Assembly (NCBI RefSeq): GCF_016793595.1
Contig: NZ_JAEULY010000005.1
Location: 1 to 64,000, forward strand
Direction: 5' to 3'
Source of the DNA: Phreatobacter sp.
Lineage (GTDB): Bacteria > Pseudomonadota > Alphaproteobacteria > Rhizobiales > Phreatobacteraceae
Length of the DNA: 64,000 bases
In this document: positions 34,465 through 43,227 of the stretch, in pieces
Layout: each line of letters starts with the position of its first letter
Numbering within the stretch: the stretch's first letter is position 1
The notes under the pieces: model-generated
The model's database searches: none
What the model was told of the DNA's origin: nothing
What the model saw: only the letters and a program-made list of their open reading frames with translations
Program-made: the position numbers and the translations under genes

Positions 34465-36924
34465 TCACGTGCCGCGCGGCTTCGCCCTGTGCGTGGCCGC
34501 CGCCGAGGCCGGATCGTCAGGCCAGGGATGGCGCGGGTAGCGGCCCTTCATCTCGGATTTCACCGCCTGCCAAGAGCCCTTCCAGAAGCCCGGCAGGTCG
34601 CGCGTGATCTGCACCGGACGGTGGGCCGGCGACAGCAGTTCCACGACCAGCGGGATTTTGCCGCGCGCGACGCTCGGGTGAACGCCGAGGCCGAACAGCT
34701 CCTGCACGCGGATCGACAGAACCGGCTCCTCGCCCTCGTAGTCGATGGCGTGGCGTTGCCCTGACGGAGCGTCGAAATGGCTTGGCAGGTCTGCTTCGAC
34801 CCGTCGCTTCACGTCCCATGGCACGAGCTGGTCGAGAGCATTGCCGAGATCGTCGGCGCCGATCTGCGGCAGCGCCGTCTTGCCCATGAGATGCGGCGCG
34901 AGCCAGTCGGCGGCGCTGGATGCCAGCGCGTCGTCGGACAGGTCGGGGAAGCTCTCGTCCACCCGCCGCAGGAAGGCGACCCGGTGGCGCAGCGCGAGCT
35001 GGGCCTTCGACCAGGGCAGGCGGGACAGGCCGAGGCTGGCAATGCCTTCGGCGAGGGCGGCAGCGCTTGCCTCCGTCGCCGGAACAGCGAGCGTCTGCTC
35101 GCCGAGGTTGACCGCGCCGATGCGTCGCGAGCGGCGCGCCCTGAGCGCGGCAGCGGTCTTGTCGAAGGTCACGTCCTCCCGCGTTTCGATCCGGTCGGCG
35201 AAATCGACCTCGATCTCGGCAAGGCTGATGGGGGCCGCGGAGAGAATGCGCGCGCGGGCCGCGATGCCGCCGATCTCCGCGACGGCCAGGAAGGTTTCGC
35301 GCGCCAGCGGCGAAGCCGGGTCGACCGAGCCGCCCCGGCCGTTGGCGAGCACGAAGTCACCATCCTTGCCGCGCGCCCGCGCGATCCGGTCGGGAAAGGC
35401 CAGCGCCAGCACCGCGCCGGCGCGCTCATGCCCGGAACCGATATCCGGCCGGGCATCGACCTCGCGCAGCCAGCCGGCAGCCATGCGACGCGCATCCTCG
35501 GCGCGACGCGAGCGATCCGAGCGCAGCCGGTCGAGCCGGTGGCCGATATGGATGTCGTCGCCGCCGAGGCCGCGCTCGGAGACGAGCAGGGCCAGTTCTG
35601 CCGCCAGGCGCCCTTCGCCGCGCCGCGATCCGTCCACCACCATGCGCGCCAGCCGGGGCGCGAGGGGAAGGGCGCGCAGGCGCTTGCCTTCGTCGGTGAT
35701 GCGCCCATCGCGTTCCAGCGCGCCGAGGCTTTCGAGCAGGGCCCGTGCCTCGCTCAGCGCGGGCTTCGGCGGCGGGTCGAGGAAGGCGAGCGCCGCGGGA
35801 TCGGTGACGCCCCATGCCGCGCAGTCCAGCAGCAGCGAGGAAAGGTCGGCGGCAAGGATCTCCGGGGTCGCATAGGCCGGAAAGGCACCCTCCTGCGCTT
35901 CGTCCCAGAGCCGGTAGCAGACACCCGGCTCCGTGCGGCCGGCACGGCCGCGCCGCTGGTCGGCGGCCGCGCGCGACACGCGCACCGTCTCCAGTCGCGT
36001 CAGGCCGAGATCGGGCTCGAAACGCGGCACGCGGGCAAGGCCGGAATCGACCACCACGCGAACGCCCTCGATGGTCAGCGACGTCTCGGCGATCGAGGTC
36101 GCCAGCACGACCTTGCGGCGGCCAGGCGGCGCCGGTTCGATGGCCCTGTCCTGATCGGCACGGTCGAGCGCGCCGAACAGCTGGACGATATCGACGGTTG
36201 GATCCCTGACCGTCGCCGCGAGCAGGTCGGCGGTGCGCCTGATCTCAGCCGCGCCCGGCAGGAAGACCAGCGCCGAGCCGGCCTCCTCGGCAAGCGCCCG
36301 CCGCACGGTACGCGCCATCTCGTCCTCGATCCGCGCGTTCGGGTCGCGTCCGACGTGACGCGTCATCACCGGATAGGCGCGGCCCTCGCTTTCCACCACG
36401 GGGCAGTCGCCGAGGAGACGGGCCACCCGCGCCCCGTCCAGCGTCGCGGACATGACGAGAATGCGCAGATCCTCGCGCAGGGCCCCTTGTGCGTCGAGGG
36501 CGAGCGCGAGGCCGAGATCGGCATCGAGGCTGCGCTCGTGAAATTCGTCGAACAGCACGGCCGAGACTCCGGTCAGCGCGGGATCGTCGAGGATCATCCG
36601 CGTGAAGATGCCCTCGGTCACCACCTCGACGCGCGTTCGCGCGGAGACCTTCGAGCCGAAGCGGACCCTGAGACCGACGCGGCCGCCGACCTCCTCGCGA
36701 AGTGTCTTCGCCATGCGGTCGGCCACGGCGCGGGCGGCGATGCGGCGTGGCTCAAGCACGAGGATCTTGCCCGCCCCCGACCAGGCTTCCTCCATCAGGA
36801 CGAGCGGCACGCGGGTCGACTTGCCGGCGCCGGGCGGCGCGACAAGAACGGCGCGCGGACCCGCTGCAAGGGCGGTCTTCAGCGCCGGCAGTGCCGCGTC
36901 GATGGGCAGGGAAAGCTGGGACAC
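34465..36924 (-). CDS. hrpB: ATP-dependent helicase HrpB
   Basis: An 819-residue DEAH/RHA-type helicase. Walker A APPGAGKST (29-37), DEFH box at 126-129 (FDEFHERSLDAD), then motif III SATLDGARV. Helicase C motifs include TSIAETSLTIEGVRVVVDSG and QRRGRAGRTEPGVCYRLW. The HrpB-specific C-terminal domain (~500-819) contains VPWDVKRRVEADLPSHFDAP and GRYPRHPWPDDP. The presumed substrate is RNA, but the role is poorly known. Length is standard. Confidence 0.95.
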   Translation of the reverse strand: MSQLSLPIDAALPALKTALAAGPRAVLVAPPGAGKSTRVPLVLMEEAWSGAGKILVLEPRRIAARAVADRMAKTLREEVGGRVGLRVRFGSKVSARTRVEVVTEGIFTRMILDDPALTGVSAVLFDEFHERSLDADLGLALALDAQGALREDLRILVMSATLDGARVARLLGDCPVVESEGRAYPVMTRHVGRDPNARIEDEMARTVRRALAEEAGSALVFLPGAAEIRRTADLLAATVRDPTVDIVQLFGALDRADQDRAIEPAPPGRRKVVLATSIAETSLTIEGVRVVVDSGLARVPRFEPDLGLTRLETVRVSRAAADQRRGRAGRTEPGVCYRLWDEAQEGAFPAYATPEILAADLSSLLLDCAAWGVTDPAALAFLDPPPKPALSEARALLESLGALERDGRITDEGKRLRALPLAPRLARMVVDGSRRGEGRLAAELALLVSERGLGGDDIHIGHRLDRLRSDRSRRAEDARRMAAGWLREVDARPDIGSGHERAGAVLALAFPDRIARARGKDGDFVLANGRGGSVDPASPLARETFLAVAEIGGIAARARILSAAPISLAEIEVDFADRIETREDVTFDKTAAALRARRSRRIGAVNLGEQTLAVPATEASAAALAEGIASLGLSRLPWSKAQLALRHRVAFLRRVDESFPDLSDDALASSAADWLAPHLMGKTALPQIGADDLGNALDQLVPWDVKRRVEADLPSHFDAPSGQRHAIDYEGEEPVLSIRVQELFGLGVHPSVARGKIPLVVELLSPAHRPVQITRDLPGFWKGSWQAVKSEMKGRYPRHPWPDDPASAAATHRAKPRGT

Positions 36925-37247
36925 CGGGCGCGTTTACGGTTCCTTCACCGCCTCCGCAAGCAGGCGGCTCCACCGGGGCGTGAAACCGGCATCCGGGCCT
37001 CCCGCTTGCGACGCCTGCCCTGAAGGCGCGCCGCTGTCTCCGGACGGGACGACGGCGTGCCGGATCGGGAGGCTCCGACGCCGGCCCGGTCGACGCATCG
37101 CCCGGATCACGGTGACCGCCTCAAGAGCGGCGCCGCCGGGCGCGGGGCGGCCAGTCCCCATCGCTCCTCATGGCCGCCCTCATGGGACGGCCCGCGGGCG
37201 CCGCCGCGGGCCGTTCTCCGCGCGCGCGTGCGCTCGGGAGGCGTGTC
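36925..37247. other. Gap between hrpB and tRNA-Gly
   Basis: A very GC-rich stretch with several short palindromic runs (for example GGCCCGCGGGCGCC-like sequence near 37190-37215). No open frame with family similarity or a decent ribosome-binding site is seen on either strand. It should contain the leftward hrpB promoter. Confidence 0.5.
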
Positions 37248-37277
37248 TTGCGCTGCCACCCCCGCCTTGGCTATGGT
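37248..37277 (+). promoter_or_regulatory. Promoter of tRNA-Gly
   Basis: TTGCGC (37248-37253) and TATGGT (37272-37277) are separated by 18 nt and end 10 nt before the mature tRNA 5' end, a plausible sigma-70-type promoter. Confidence 0.6.
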
Positions 37278-37287
37278 CCGCGCCGAC

Positions 37288-37361
37288 GCGGGTGTAGTTC
37301 AATGGTAGAACGGCAGCTTCCCAAGCTGCATACGAGGGTTCGATTCCCTTCACCCGCTCCA
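37288..37361 (+). tRNA. tRNA-Gly(CCC)
   Basis: A 74-nt cloverleaf with encoded CCA. The acceptor stem is GCGGGTG/CACCCGC with discriminator T. The anticodon stem-loop GCAGC-TTCCCAA-GCTGC gives anticodon CCC. The T arm is AGGGTTCGATTCCCT. Confidence 0.97.
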
Positions 37362-37376
37362 GCCCGCTTCAATCGG

Positions 37377-37772
37377 TCATTTCTTGCGTGACGCCGCGTT
37401 CAGCGCCGCTGCCGCGCGGATCAGTTCCTTCAGCGCGGTCTCGTTGATCGTATCGCCCTCGCGCAGATCAATCGCGCGCCGCGTATTGCCGTCGAGGCTG
37501 GCATTGAACAGGCCGGCGGGGTCGGCCAGCGAGGCGCCCCTGGCGAAGGTCAGCTTCACCACGGCCTTGTAGGTCTCGCCGGTGCAGATGATCCCGCCAT
37601 GGGACCAGACCGGCACTCCGCGCCATTTGATCTCCTCGCTCACCTCGGGCCCGGCTTCGTGAATGAGCGTCCGCACGCGCGCCAGCACCGCGCCGCGCCA
37701 GTCGTCGAGCGCCGCGATCTTCCCGTCGATCAGGCGGGATGCGTCCCCGGCCGGCGCGCTGCCCTTGGTCAT
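37377..37772 (-). CDS. DUF1801 domain-containing protein
   Basis: A 131-residue protein with the DUF1801 (YdhG-like) core: VLARVRTLIHEAGPEVSEEI, KWRGVPVWSHGGIICTGETY and VKLTFARGASLADPAGLFN. These small cytoplasmic proteins have no established activity. GAGG lies 5 nt before the start at 37772, which is used in preference to 37847. Confidence 0.85.
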   Translation of the reverse strand: MTKGSAPAGDASRLIDGKIAALDDWRGAVLARVRTLIHEAGPEVSEEIKWRGVPVWSHGGIICTGETYKAVVKLTFARGASLADPAGLFNASLDGNTRRAIDLREGDTINETALKELIRAAAALNAASRKK

Positions 37773-37846
37773 CACCACCTCGTTGCGGTCCTGTGCGCGA
37801 CCGTCGCGGATTGCCCGGGACGCGTCCAGCCGCTCGCGCTGCCGCA

Positions 37847-38329
37847 TCAGCCCGCAAGGAAGCCGTCGCGCCGGAGCCTGACCACCGCCAGATCCATCGC
37901 CGACAGGAAGGCCGAGCGGTCCCGTGGCGAGAAGGCCGGCGGCCCGCGCGTTGCCCCGCCCGCCGAGCGGATATCGTCCATGAGGTTGCGCGTGGCGAGC
38001 GCCATGCCGATCGAGGCCATATCGAACAGCCGCCCGTTCGGAGCAAGAACGGTTGCGCCGGCCTTCACCGCCCGTGCCGCCAGCGGGATATCGGCGGTGA
38101 CAACGACGTCACCGCGCCCGGCCCGCTCGGCGATCCAGTCGTCCGCGATATCGGGGCCCTCGCTGACCACCACGCGCTCGATCCACGGCTCACGCGGCAC
38201 GGCCAGCGGCGCATTCGCCACGACGAAGACATGCAGCCGGTAGCGCTGGGCGACGCGATAGACCTCGTCCTTCACCGGACAGGCATCGGCATCGACATAG
38301 ACCGCGATGCGCTTGGTTTCCTCCGGCAT
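37847..38329 (-). CDS. YaiI/YqxD family (DUF188) protein
   Basis: A 160-residue PIN-like protein. IAVYVDADACPVKDEVYRVA (~9-28) and GDVVVTADIPLAARAVKAGA carry the conserved acidic residues of the fold, and NGRLFDMASIGMALATRNLM is the family signature. It is presumed to be a nuclease, without direct proof. It stops 12 nt after the nitroreductase start region on the same strand and begins only 11 nt from the nitroreductase stop, so the two may be co-transcribed. Confidence 0.88.
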   Translation of the reverse strand: MPEETKRIAVYVDADACPVKDEVYRVAQRYRLHVFVVANAPLAVPREPWIERVVVSEGPDIADDWIAERAGRGDVVVTADIPLAARAVKAGATVLAPNGRLFDMASIGMALATRNLMDDIRSAGGATRGPPAFSPRDRSAFLSAMDLAVVRLRRDGFLAG

Positions 38330-38340
38330 GGCAGCGCGAC

Positions 38341-39081
38341 CTATTCGGCCCAGGTCACGACCTCGTCGAGGCCGGCGCGCGCGGTGCGATAGGCATTGAC
38401 GGGATGGGCGGCGTCGGCAAGGCCGAAGGAAATGCCGCAGACGACGCGGCGGTCTTCGCCCATGCCGAAATGGGTGCGGATCGCCCTGGAGTGAACGGCG
38501 AGAGCCGCCTGGGCGATGGTAGCCACGCCGAACGAGGTAGCCGCGGTCATGAAGTTCGAGACATAGGCGCCGCAATCGACGGCGCCATAGACGCCGAGTG
38601 GCTCCTCGGTGCTGATGATGGCCACGTGCGGCGCGTCGAACAGCTGGAAATTGCGCAAGGCCTGGCGTGCATAGGCCACCTTGTCGCCGCGCGCGACGCC
38701 CACCGCGTCATAGAGCTGGAAGCCGCAGGCGCGCCGCCTGTCCAGCGCCGCACCGCGATATTCCCGCGGGAAGGGGAAGTCGGCATCGGGCTTGGCCTCG
38801 GCGGAATCAGGCGAGCCGCTGCCGGTGGCCAGCGACACCATGAGGTCGCGGAAGGCATCGCGCGCCGCGCCGCTGGCGATGGTCACCTGCCAGGGCTGCG
38901 TGTTGTTCCAGGAGGCGGTCTTCTGCGCGACCGTCAGGATCGCCTCGATCGTCGCGCGCGGCAGTGGATCGGGCAGGAAGGCGCGGCAGGAATGCCGTGC
39001 CGTCATCAGGCGGTCGAAGACGAGCGCATCAGCGGTCGGCGCGGGCGAAGGCGTCTGCTGGTCCATCGTGTGGCGATCCAT
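38341..39081 (-). CDS. Nitroreductase family protein
   Basis: A 246-residue FMN-dependent oxidoreductase. RHSCRAFLPDPLPRATIEAI (~29-48) and QKTASWNNTQPWQVTIASG form the FMN-binding N-terminus, and VYGAVDCGAYVSNFMTAAT gives the dimer helix. RRVVCGISFGLADAAHPVN ends the core. Likely substrates are quinones, nitroaromatics or other electron acceptors with NAD(P)H. Met-6 is a possible alternative start, and neither has a strong SD. Confidence 0.87.
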   Translation of the reverse strand: MDRHTMDQQTPSPAPTADALVFDRLMTARHSCRAFLPDPLPRATIEAILTVAQKTASWNNTQPWQVTIASGAARDAFRDLMVSLATGSGSPDSAEAKPDADFPFPREYRGAALDRRRACGFQLYDAVGVARGDKVAYARQALRNFQLFDAPHVAIISTEEPLGVYGAVDCGAYVSNFMTAATSFGVATIAQAALAVHSRAIRTHFGMGEDRRVVCGISFGLADAAHPVNAYRTARAGLDEVVTWAE

Positions 39082-39170
39082 GACAATGCGGGTCGTATTT
39101 GCGGAGGTGCCGCCATGGTGGCGCGCGGACGCGCCGCCCGTCTACCGGCCGTTCGGCCAGCCCATGCGCG

Positions 39171-40253
39171 TCAGTCGGCCGACCTGTTGCGGAACGACGC
39201 GTTGCCGAGGCCGGTGCCGATGGTCACGACGCCCCATTCCTTCACGTCCTGCATGAACGGCACCTCGCTGAGGCCCTGAACGACGGCGTCGTTGTGCATC
39301 ACGACGACCGTCTCGTGCCCGCCGATCTCGGGAATGGCTCTGGCGATGTGCGCCGGCAGATTGAAATGCTCACTCTCCCAGTTGCCGCCCGGGAGGTTCT
39401 GGCCGCCGCGCGCGATCGCGCCGTCCTCGCGGATGAGGCCCGGGCAGCCGATGCCGATCACCGGGGCAAGCGCCAGCTCCTCTTTCTTCGTCTTGCTGAT
39501 CAGGCCCTCCAGCATCCCGATCAGCTTGTCGATCGCGGCTGTTCGTGACGGCGCCTCGTCGGCATGGCGCCAGAGCTCGGACTTCCAGACCTCGGCCTTG
39601 GACAGATCGGGGTTCTTCTTGATGCCGAGACGCACCACGCCCGCTCGGATGTTGGAGCCGCCAATGTCCACGGCGAGAATCGCGTCATGGCCGGCCAGCA
39701 TCCATGCGGGCATCAGGTGCGCCGCGCCGATCAGCCCAGCCTCGTCGGGATGGTTGCGGATCGGGTGGATGCCGATCTCGACGCCCTCGGATTTCAGCAA
39801 TGCGCTGGCGCGCGCGATGGCCAGCTCGCCCACGCGGCTCTCCCGAAATCCGCCGCCCGCGGCGATTCTCTCGACATTCTTCCAAGCTTTTGTGCGGCGG
39901 TAGCGCCGGATGACGCCGGCGAGCGCCGCAGCGAAATCCTCGACCGCCGCGTGGATCAGCGCCGCGGCCTCGGCATCCTTGCCCGTCATGAGCTGGTCGA
40001 GCTGTTTCTTGCCGAGGTCCTCGGTCGCGACCTCGCCCAGCGGATCGGCATCGAGCCTGGCGAGGCGCTTGCGCCATTCCTCCAGAGTGTCGGTGAAGGC
40101 TGATTTCGACGCCCGGTCGCCGATAAAGCCTTCCTTGTCGCGCAGTTCCAGATTGTAGCTGGACACGATGACGGAAGGCAGCTGCTCGAGGCCGTGACCG
40201 ATCACGCCCTCGGTCCGCCGCGCGGGCTTCCGTTTCACCGCTTGCCTTGCCAT
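39171..40253 (-). CDS. ROK-type sugar kinase with circularly permuted motif order
   Basis: A 360-residue protein. The C-terminal half carries the ROK N-terminal and central motifs: phosphate-1 AVDIGGSNIRAG (~194-205), CPGLIREDGAIARGGQN, catalytic MHNDAVVQGLSE, and phosphate-2 GVVTIGTGLGN, ending 8 residues later. The parts that normally follow phosphate-2 are at the N-terminus: helix AALIHAAVEDFAAALAGVIR, adenosine motif IAAGGGF (~130-136) and HPDEAGLIGAAH (~168-179). The Cys-rich zinc motif of common ROK kinases is absent. All active-site parts are present, so a working glucokinase-like enzyme is likely. It adjoins trehalose genes. SD GGGAG fixes the start. Confidence 0.8.
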   Translation of the reverse strand: MARQAVKRKPARRTEGVIGHGLEQLPSVIVSSYNLELRDKEGFIGDRASKSAFTDTLEEWRKRLARLDADPLGEVATEDLGKKQLDQLMTGKDAEAAALIHAAVEDFAAALAGVIRRYRRTKAWKNVERIAAGGGFRESRVGELAIARASALLKSEGVEIGIHPIRNHPDEAGLIGAAHLMPAWMLAGHDAILAVDIGGSNIRAGVVRLGIKKNPDLSKAEVWKSELWRHADEAPSRTAAIDKLIGMLEGLISKTKKEELALAPVIGIGCPGLIREDGAIARGGQNLPGGNWESEHFNLPAHIARAIPEIGGHETVVVMHNDAVVQGLSEVPFMQDVKEWGVVTIGTGLGNASFRNRSAD

Positions 40254-40471
40254 GGCTCTCCCCCGGCTTCCGACCGGTGGGGAACGCGGTCTGGCGCCGG
40301 GGCGTTCCCGGACATGACCCGGACATGATTTCCGCGAGCAGTGGAACCGATGCGGAGGTGGCGCGTTGCCTTGAGCATGGGGTCGCTTCAGGGGCCGGAT
40401 ACGGCACGCATTGCGCATCGGGACAAGAGATCGGGCGGCGACATTCGCCCGGCGATCAATGGACAGGACCG

Positions 40472-41305
40472 ATGCTGACAAGATCCAGGAACGAGACCGG
40501 TTCCCACAACGATGAGGCGAGCCTCGTTGCGCACCAGGCCGCGAGCGAGCGCGGCATCGTCGCTTCCCTGGCCCTCGATATCGCTGGCAATCCCGACGGT
40601 TTCGCCATCTTCACCGATTTCGACGGCACGCTGGTCGACATCGTCGGCCGGCCCGAGGATGTCGTGGTGCCGCGCGGGCTCAGGACCGACATAAGGCGGG
40701 TGAGAACCTTGCTGGGCGGTGCTTTCGCCATCGTCACCGGCCGCACGCTTACCGAGGTCGGCCGCTTCCTCGGTAAGGGGCTCGACGCTTCCGGCCTGCA
40801 CGGCATCGAATTCACTTTCGCCCCGCCGGCCGGACAGTCGCCGCGCGCCGGCGATGCGCCGCGCGAACTGGTCGAGGGCATTGTCAGGATCGTCGCGGCC
40901 GATCCTGGGTTAAGGCTTGAGAACAAGGGGGCCATCATCGCGGTCCACTACCGGCAGGCGCCCGCCGCCCATGGTCGCCTCAGGTCCGGGCTCCTCGATC
41001 TGATCGCGGCGCTTCGGCTCGACCATCAGATCAAGGAGGGCAGGGCCGTCATCGAGGTCATGCCGCGTGGCCAGTCCAAGGGCACGGCGCTGCTCGAATT
41101 CATGCAGCGCACGCCCTTTGCCGGCCGGCGTCCGATCATGATCGGCGACGACCGCGCCGACGAGGACGCCTTCGCGGTGGCGCGCGAGGCGGGCGGCTTT
41201 GGCCTGCGCGTCGCGGGCGAGCATTTCAACAGGGGTGACGAGCCCTTCGCCCATGCCCGCGAGGTAAGGGCCTGGCTCGCCACGCTGGCGGGGAGGATGT
41301 CCTGA
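40472..41305 (+). CDS. otsB: Trehalose-6-phosphate phosphatase
   Basis: A 277-residue HAD phosphatase converting trehalose-6-phosphate to trehalose. FTDFDGTLVDIVGRPEDVVV (nucleophile Asp at ~49 and acid Asp at ~51), FAIVTGRTLTEVGRFL (motif II) and MIGDDRADEDAFAVA (metal-binding motif) are all intact. AGGA lies a few nt before the ATG. Its stop overlaps the GH15 gene start by one base. It forms an operon with the GH15 and otsA genes. Confidence 0.93.
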   Translation: MLTRSRNETGSHNDEASLVAHQAASERGIVASLALDIAGNPDGFAIFTDFDGTLVDIVGRPEDVVVPRGLRTDIRRVRTLLGGAFAIVTGRTLTEVGRFLGKGLDASGLHGIEFTFAPPAGQSPRAGDAPRELVEGIVRIVAADPGLRLENKGAIIAVHYRQAPAAHGRLRSGLLDLIAALRLDHQIKEGRAVIEVMPRGQSKGTALLEFMQRTPFAGRRPIMIGDDRADEDAFAVAREAGGFGLRVAGEHFNRGDEPFAHAREVRAWLATLAGRMS

Positions 41306-43101
41306 TGGAAGTGCATGCGGACAGGCCCGCGCCGCCCGAAATGGCGGTGATCGGCAACAGCACGGTCGCGGCGCTCATCGACAGGCAGGCGCGCATCGTG
41401 TGGACCTGCTGGCCGCGCATCGATGGCGACCCCTTGTTCTCGTCGCTGATCGGCGGTCCGGACCCGCAGCGCGGCTACATGGCCATCGAACTGGAGGGTC
41501 TCGTCGCCAGCGAACAGGCCTACGAGCGCAACACCGCGATCCTGACCACGGTGCTGACCGCGGCGGACGGATCGGCGGTGCGCGTCATCGATTTCGCCCC
41601 ACGCTTCAAGCAGTACGATCGCGTGTTCCGCCCGCCCATGATCATGCGCCGCATCGAGCCAGTCGCGGGCAACCCGATGGTGCGCGTGCGGATGCGGCCG
41701 ACCATGGCCTACGGCCGTCATGACGGCTTGCCGATCCCCGGCTCGAACCATATTCGCTATGTGTCCGATGCCGGCTCGGTGCGCCTGACCTCCGACGTCC
41801 CGGTCGCCTACCTGTCGAGCGAGGCGCGCTTCGTCGTCACCCGGCCGATGACGCTGATCGTCCATGCCGACGAGACCTTCCCGAACTCCATCGACGGCGT
41901 CTGGGGCGCGTTCCTGCGCTCCACTCGCCAGTACTGGCTCGATTGGGTGCGCTACCTCTCGGTGCCCTACGAATGGCAGGAAGCGGTGATCCGCGCCGCC
42001 ATTACCCTGAAGCTCTGCTCGTCGGAGGAGACCGGCGCCATCGTCGCGGCGCTGACAACCTCGATCCCCGAGGCTCCCGGCACCGGCCGCAACTGGGACT
42101 ATCGGTTCTGCTGGCTGCGCGACGCCTATTTCACGGTTCACGCACTGAACAAGCTCGGCGCGACGCTGACCATGGAGCGCTTCCTCGACTACATGCGCAC
42201 GGTCATCGCCACCGAGAAGAGGCCGAACCTCAAGCCGGTCTACGCGATCGTGCCGGAAGATTCGCTGGAGGAGCGCATTTCGGAATCGCTCACCGGCTTC
42301 GGCGGCGACGGGCCGGTCCGGATCGGCAATGCCGCCGCCGATCAGGTGCAGCACGACGTCACCGGCAGCATGATCCTCGCGGCGTCGCAGATGTTCTTCG
42401 ACCACCGCCTGCCGGAGCTTGGCGGCGTCGCGCTGTTCCGCGAGCTGGAGCCGCTCGGCGAGACGGCCGCCGCCAATGCCTTCGAGCCCGATGCCGGCAT
42501 CTGGGAATATCGCGGCCGCCAGTCGACCCACACGCATTCGGCCGCGATGTGTTTTGCCGCCTGCGACCGCCTCGCGCGCATCGCCGGGACACTCGGTCTG
42601 GACGAACGCGCAGGCTACTGGCGCGCCCATGCCGAGCGTATCCGCGAGGCGATCCTGACACGCGCCTGGAACGAGCGGGAGGGCTTCTTCGCCGCGAGCT
42701 TCGATGGCGCGGGGGCCGATGCCAGCACGCTGCTGCTGCACGAACTCGGCGTGGTCGAGGCGAGCGACCCGCGCTTCGTCGCCACTGTCGGCAAGCTGCA
42801 GAAGCGGCTGACGCGCGCCGGCTTCCTGCTGCGCTACGACGAGAAGGACGATTTCGGCACGCCCTCCACCTCGTTCAATATCTGCACCTTCTGGCTCGCC
42901 GACGCGCTGTTCGCCATTGGCCGCGTCGAGGAGGCGCGCGAGATTTTCGAAGGGCTTCTCGCCCGCCGCAACCATGTCGGTCTCCTTTCGGAGGACATCG
43001 ATCCGGCCAACGGCGCGCTGTGGGGCAATTTCCCCCAGACCTATTCGATGGTCGGCATCATCGTCACCGCGATGAGGCTGTCGCGCGACTGGGTGCATTG
43101 A
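41305..43101 (+). CDS. Glycoside hydrolase family 15 protein
   Basis: A 598-residue (alpha/alpha)6 enzyme. An N-terminal super-sandwich (~10-230; AVIGNSTVAALIDRQARIVW) precedes the catalytic domain starting at GTGRNWDYRFCWLRDAYFTV (~262). HTHSAAMCFAACDRLARIAG and DLFGTPSTSFNICTFWLADA-like sequence follow (here DFGTPSTSF). Bacterial GH15 enzymes of this architecture act as trehalases or glucoamylases. Its place between otsB and otsA favours trehalose or glucan metabolism. The preceding otsB stop overlaps its ATG (TGATG). Confidence 0.9.
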   Translation: MEVHADRPAPPEMAVIGNSTVAALIDRQARIVWTCWPRIDGDPLFSSLIGGPDPQRGYMAIELEGLVASEQAYERNTAILTTVLTAADGSAVRVIDFAPRFKQYDRVFRPPMIMRRIEPVAGNPMVRVRMRPTMAYGRHDGLPIPGSNHIRYVSDAGSVRLTSDVPVAYLSSEARFVVTRPMTLIVHADETFPNSIDGVWGAFLRSTRQYWLDWVRYLSVPYEWQEAVIRAAITLKLCSSEETGAIVAALTTSIPEAPGTGRNWDYRFCWLRDAYFTVHALNKLGATLTMERFLDYMRTVIATEKRPNLKPVYAIVPEDSLEERISESLTGFGGDGPVRIGNAAADQVQHDVTGSMILAASQMFFDHRLPELGGVALFRELEPLGETAAANAFEPDAGIWEYRGRQSTHTHSAAMCFAACDRLARIAGTLGLDERAGYWRAHAERIREAILTRAWNEREGFFAASFDGAGADASTLLLHELGVVEASDPRFVATVGKLQKRLTRAGFLLRYDEKDDFGTPSTSFNICTFWLADALFAIGRVEEAREIFEGLLARRNHVGLLSEDIDPANGALWGNFPQTYSMVGIIVTAMRLSRDWVH

Positions 43102-43227
43102 CGGAAGAATCGGCTTCAGAACCCGAAGCGACAGCGACCGGCAACCCGCGCGTGACGCGGGAACCGGCAAACAGGAGCGGGTTCGTCGCGAGCGCCTGAT
43201 GCGCGAAGCGCCGGCCCGGCACAGTCC

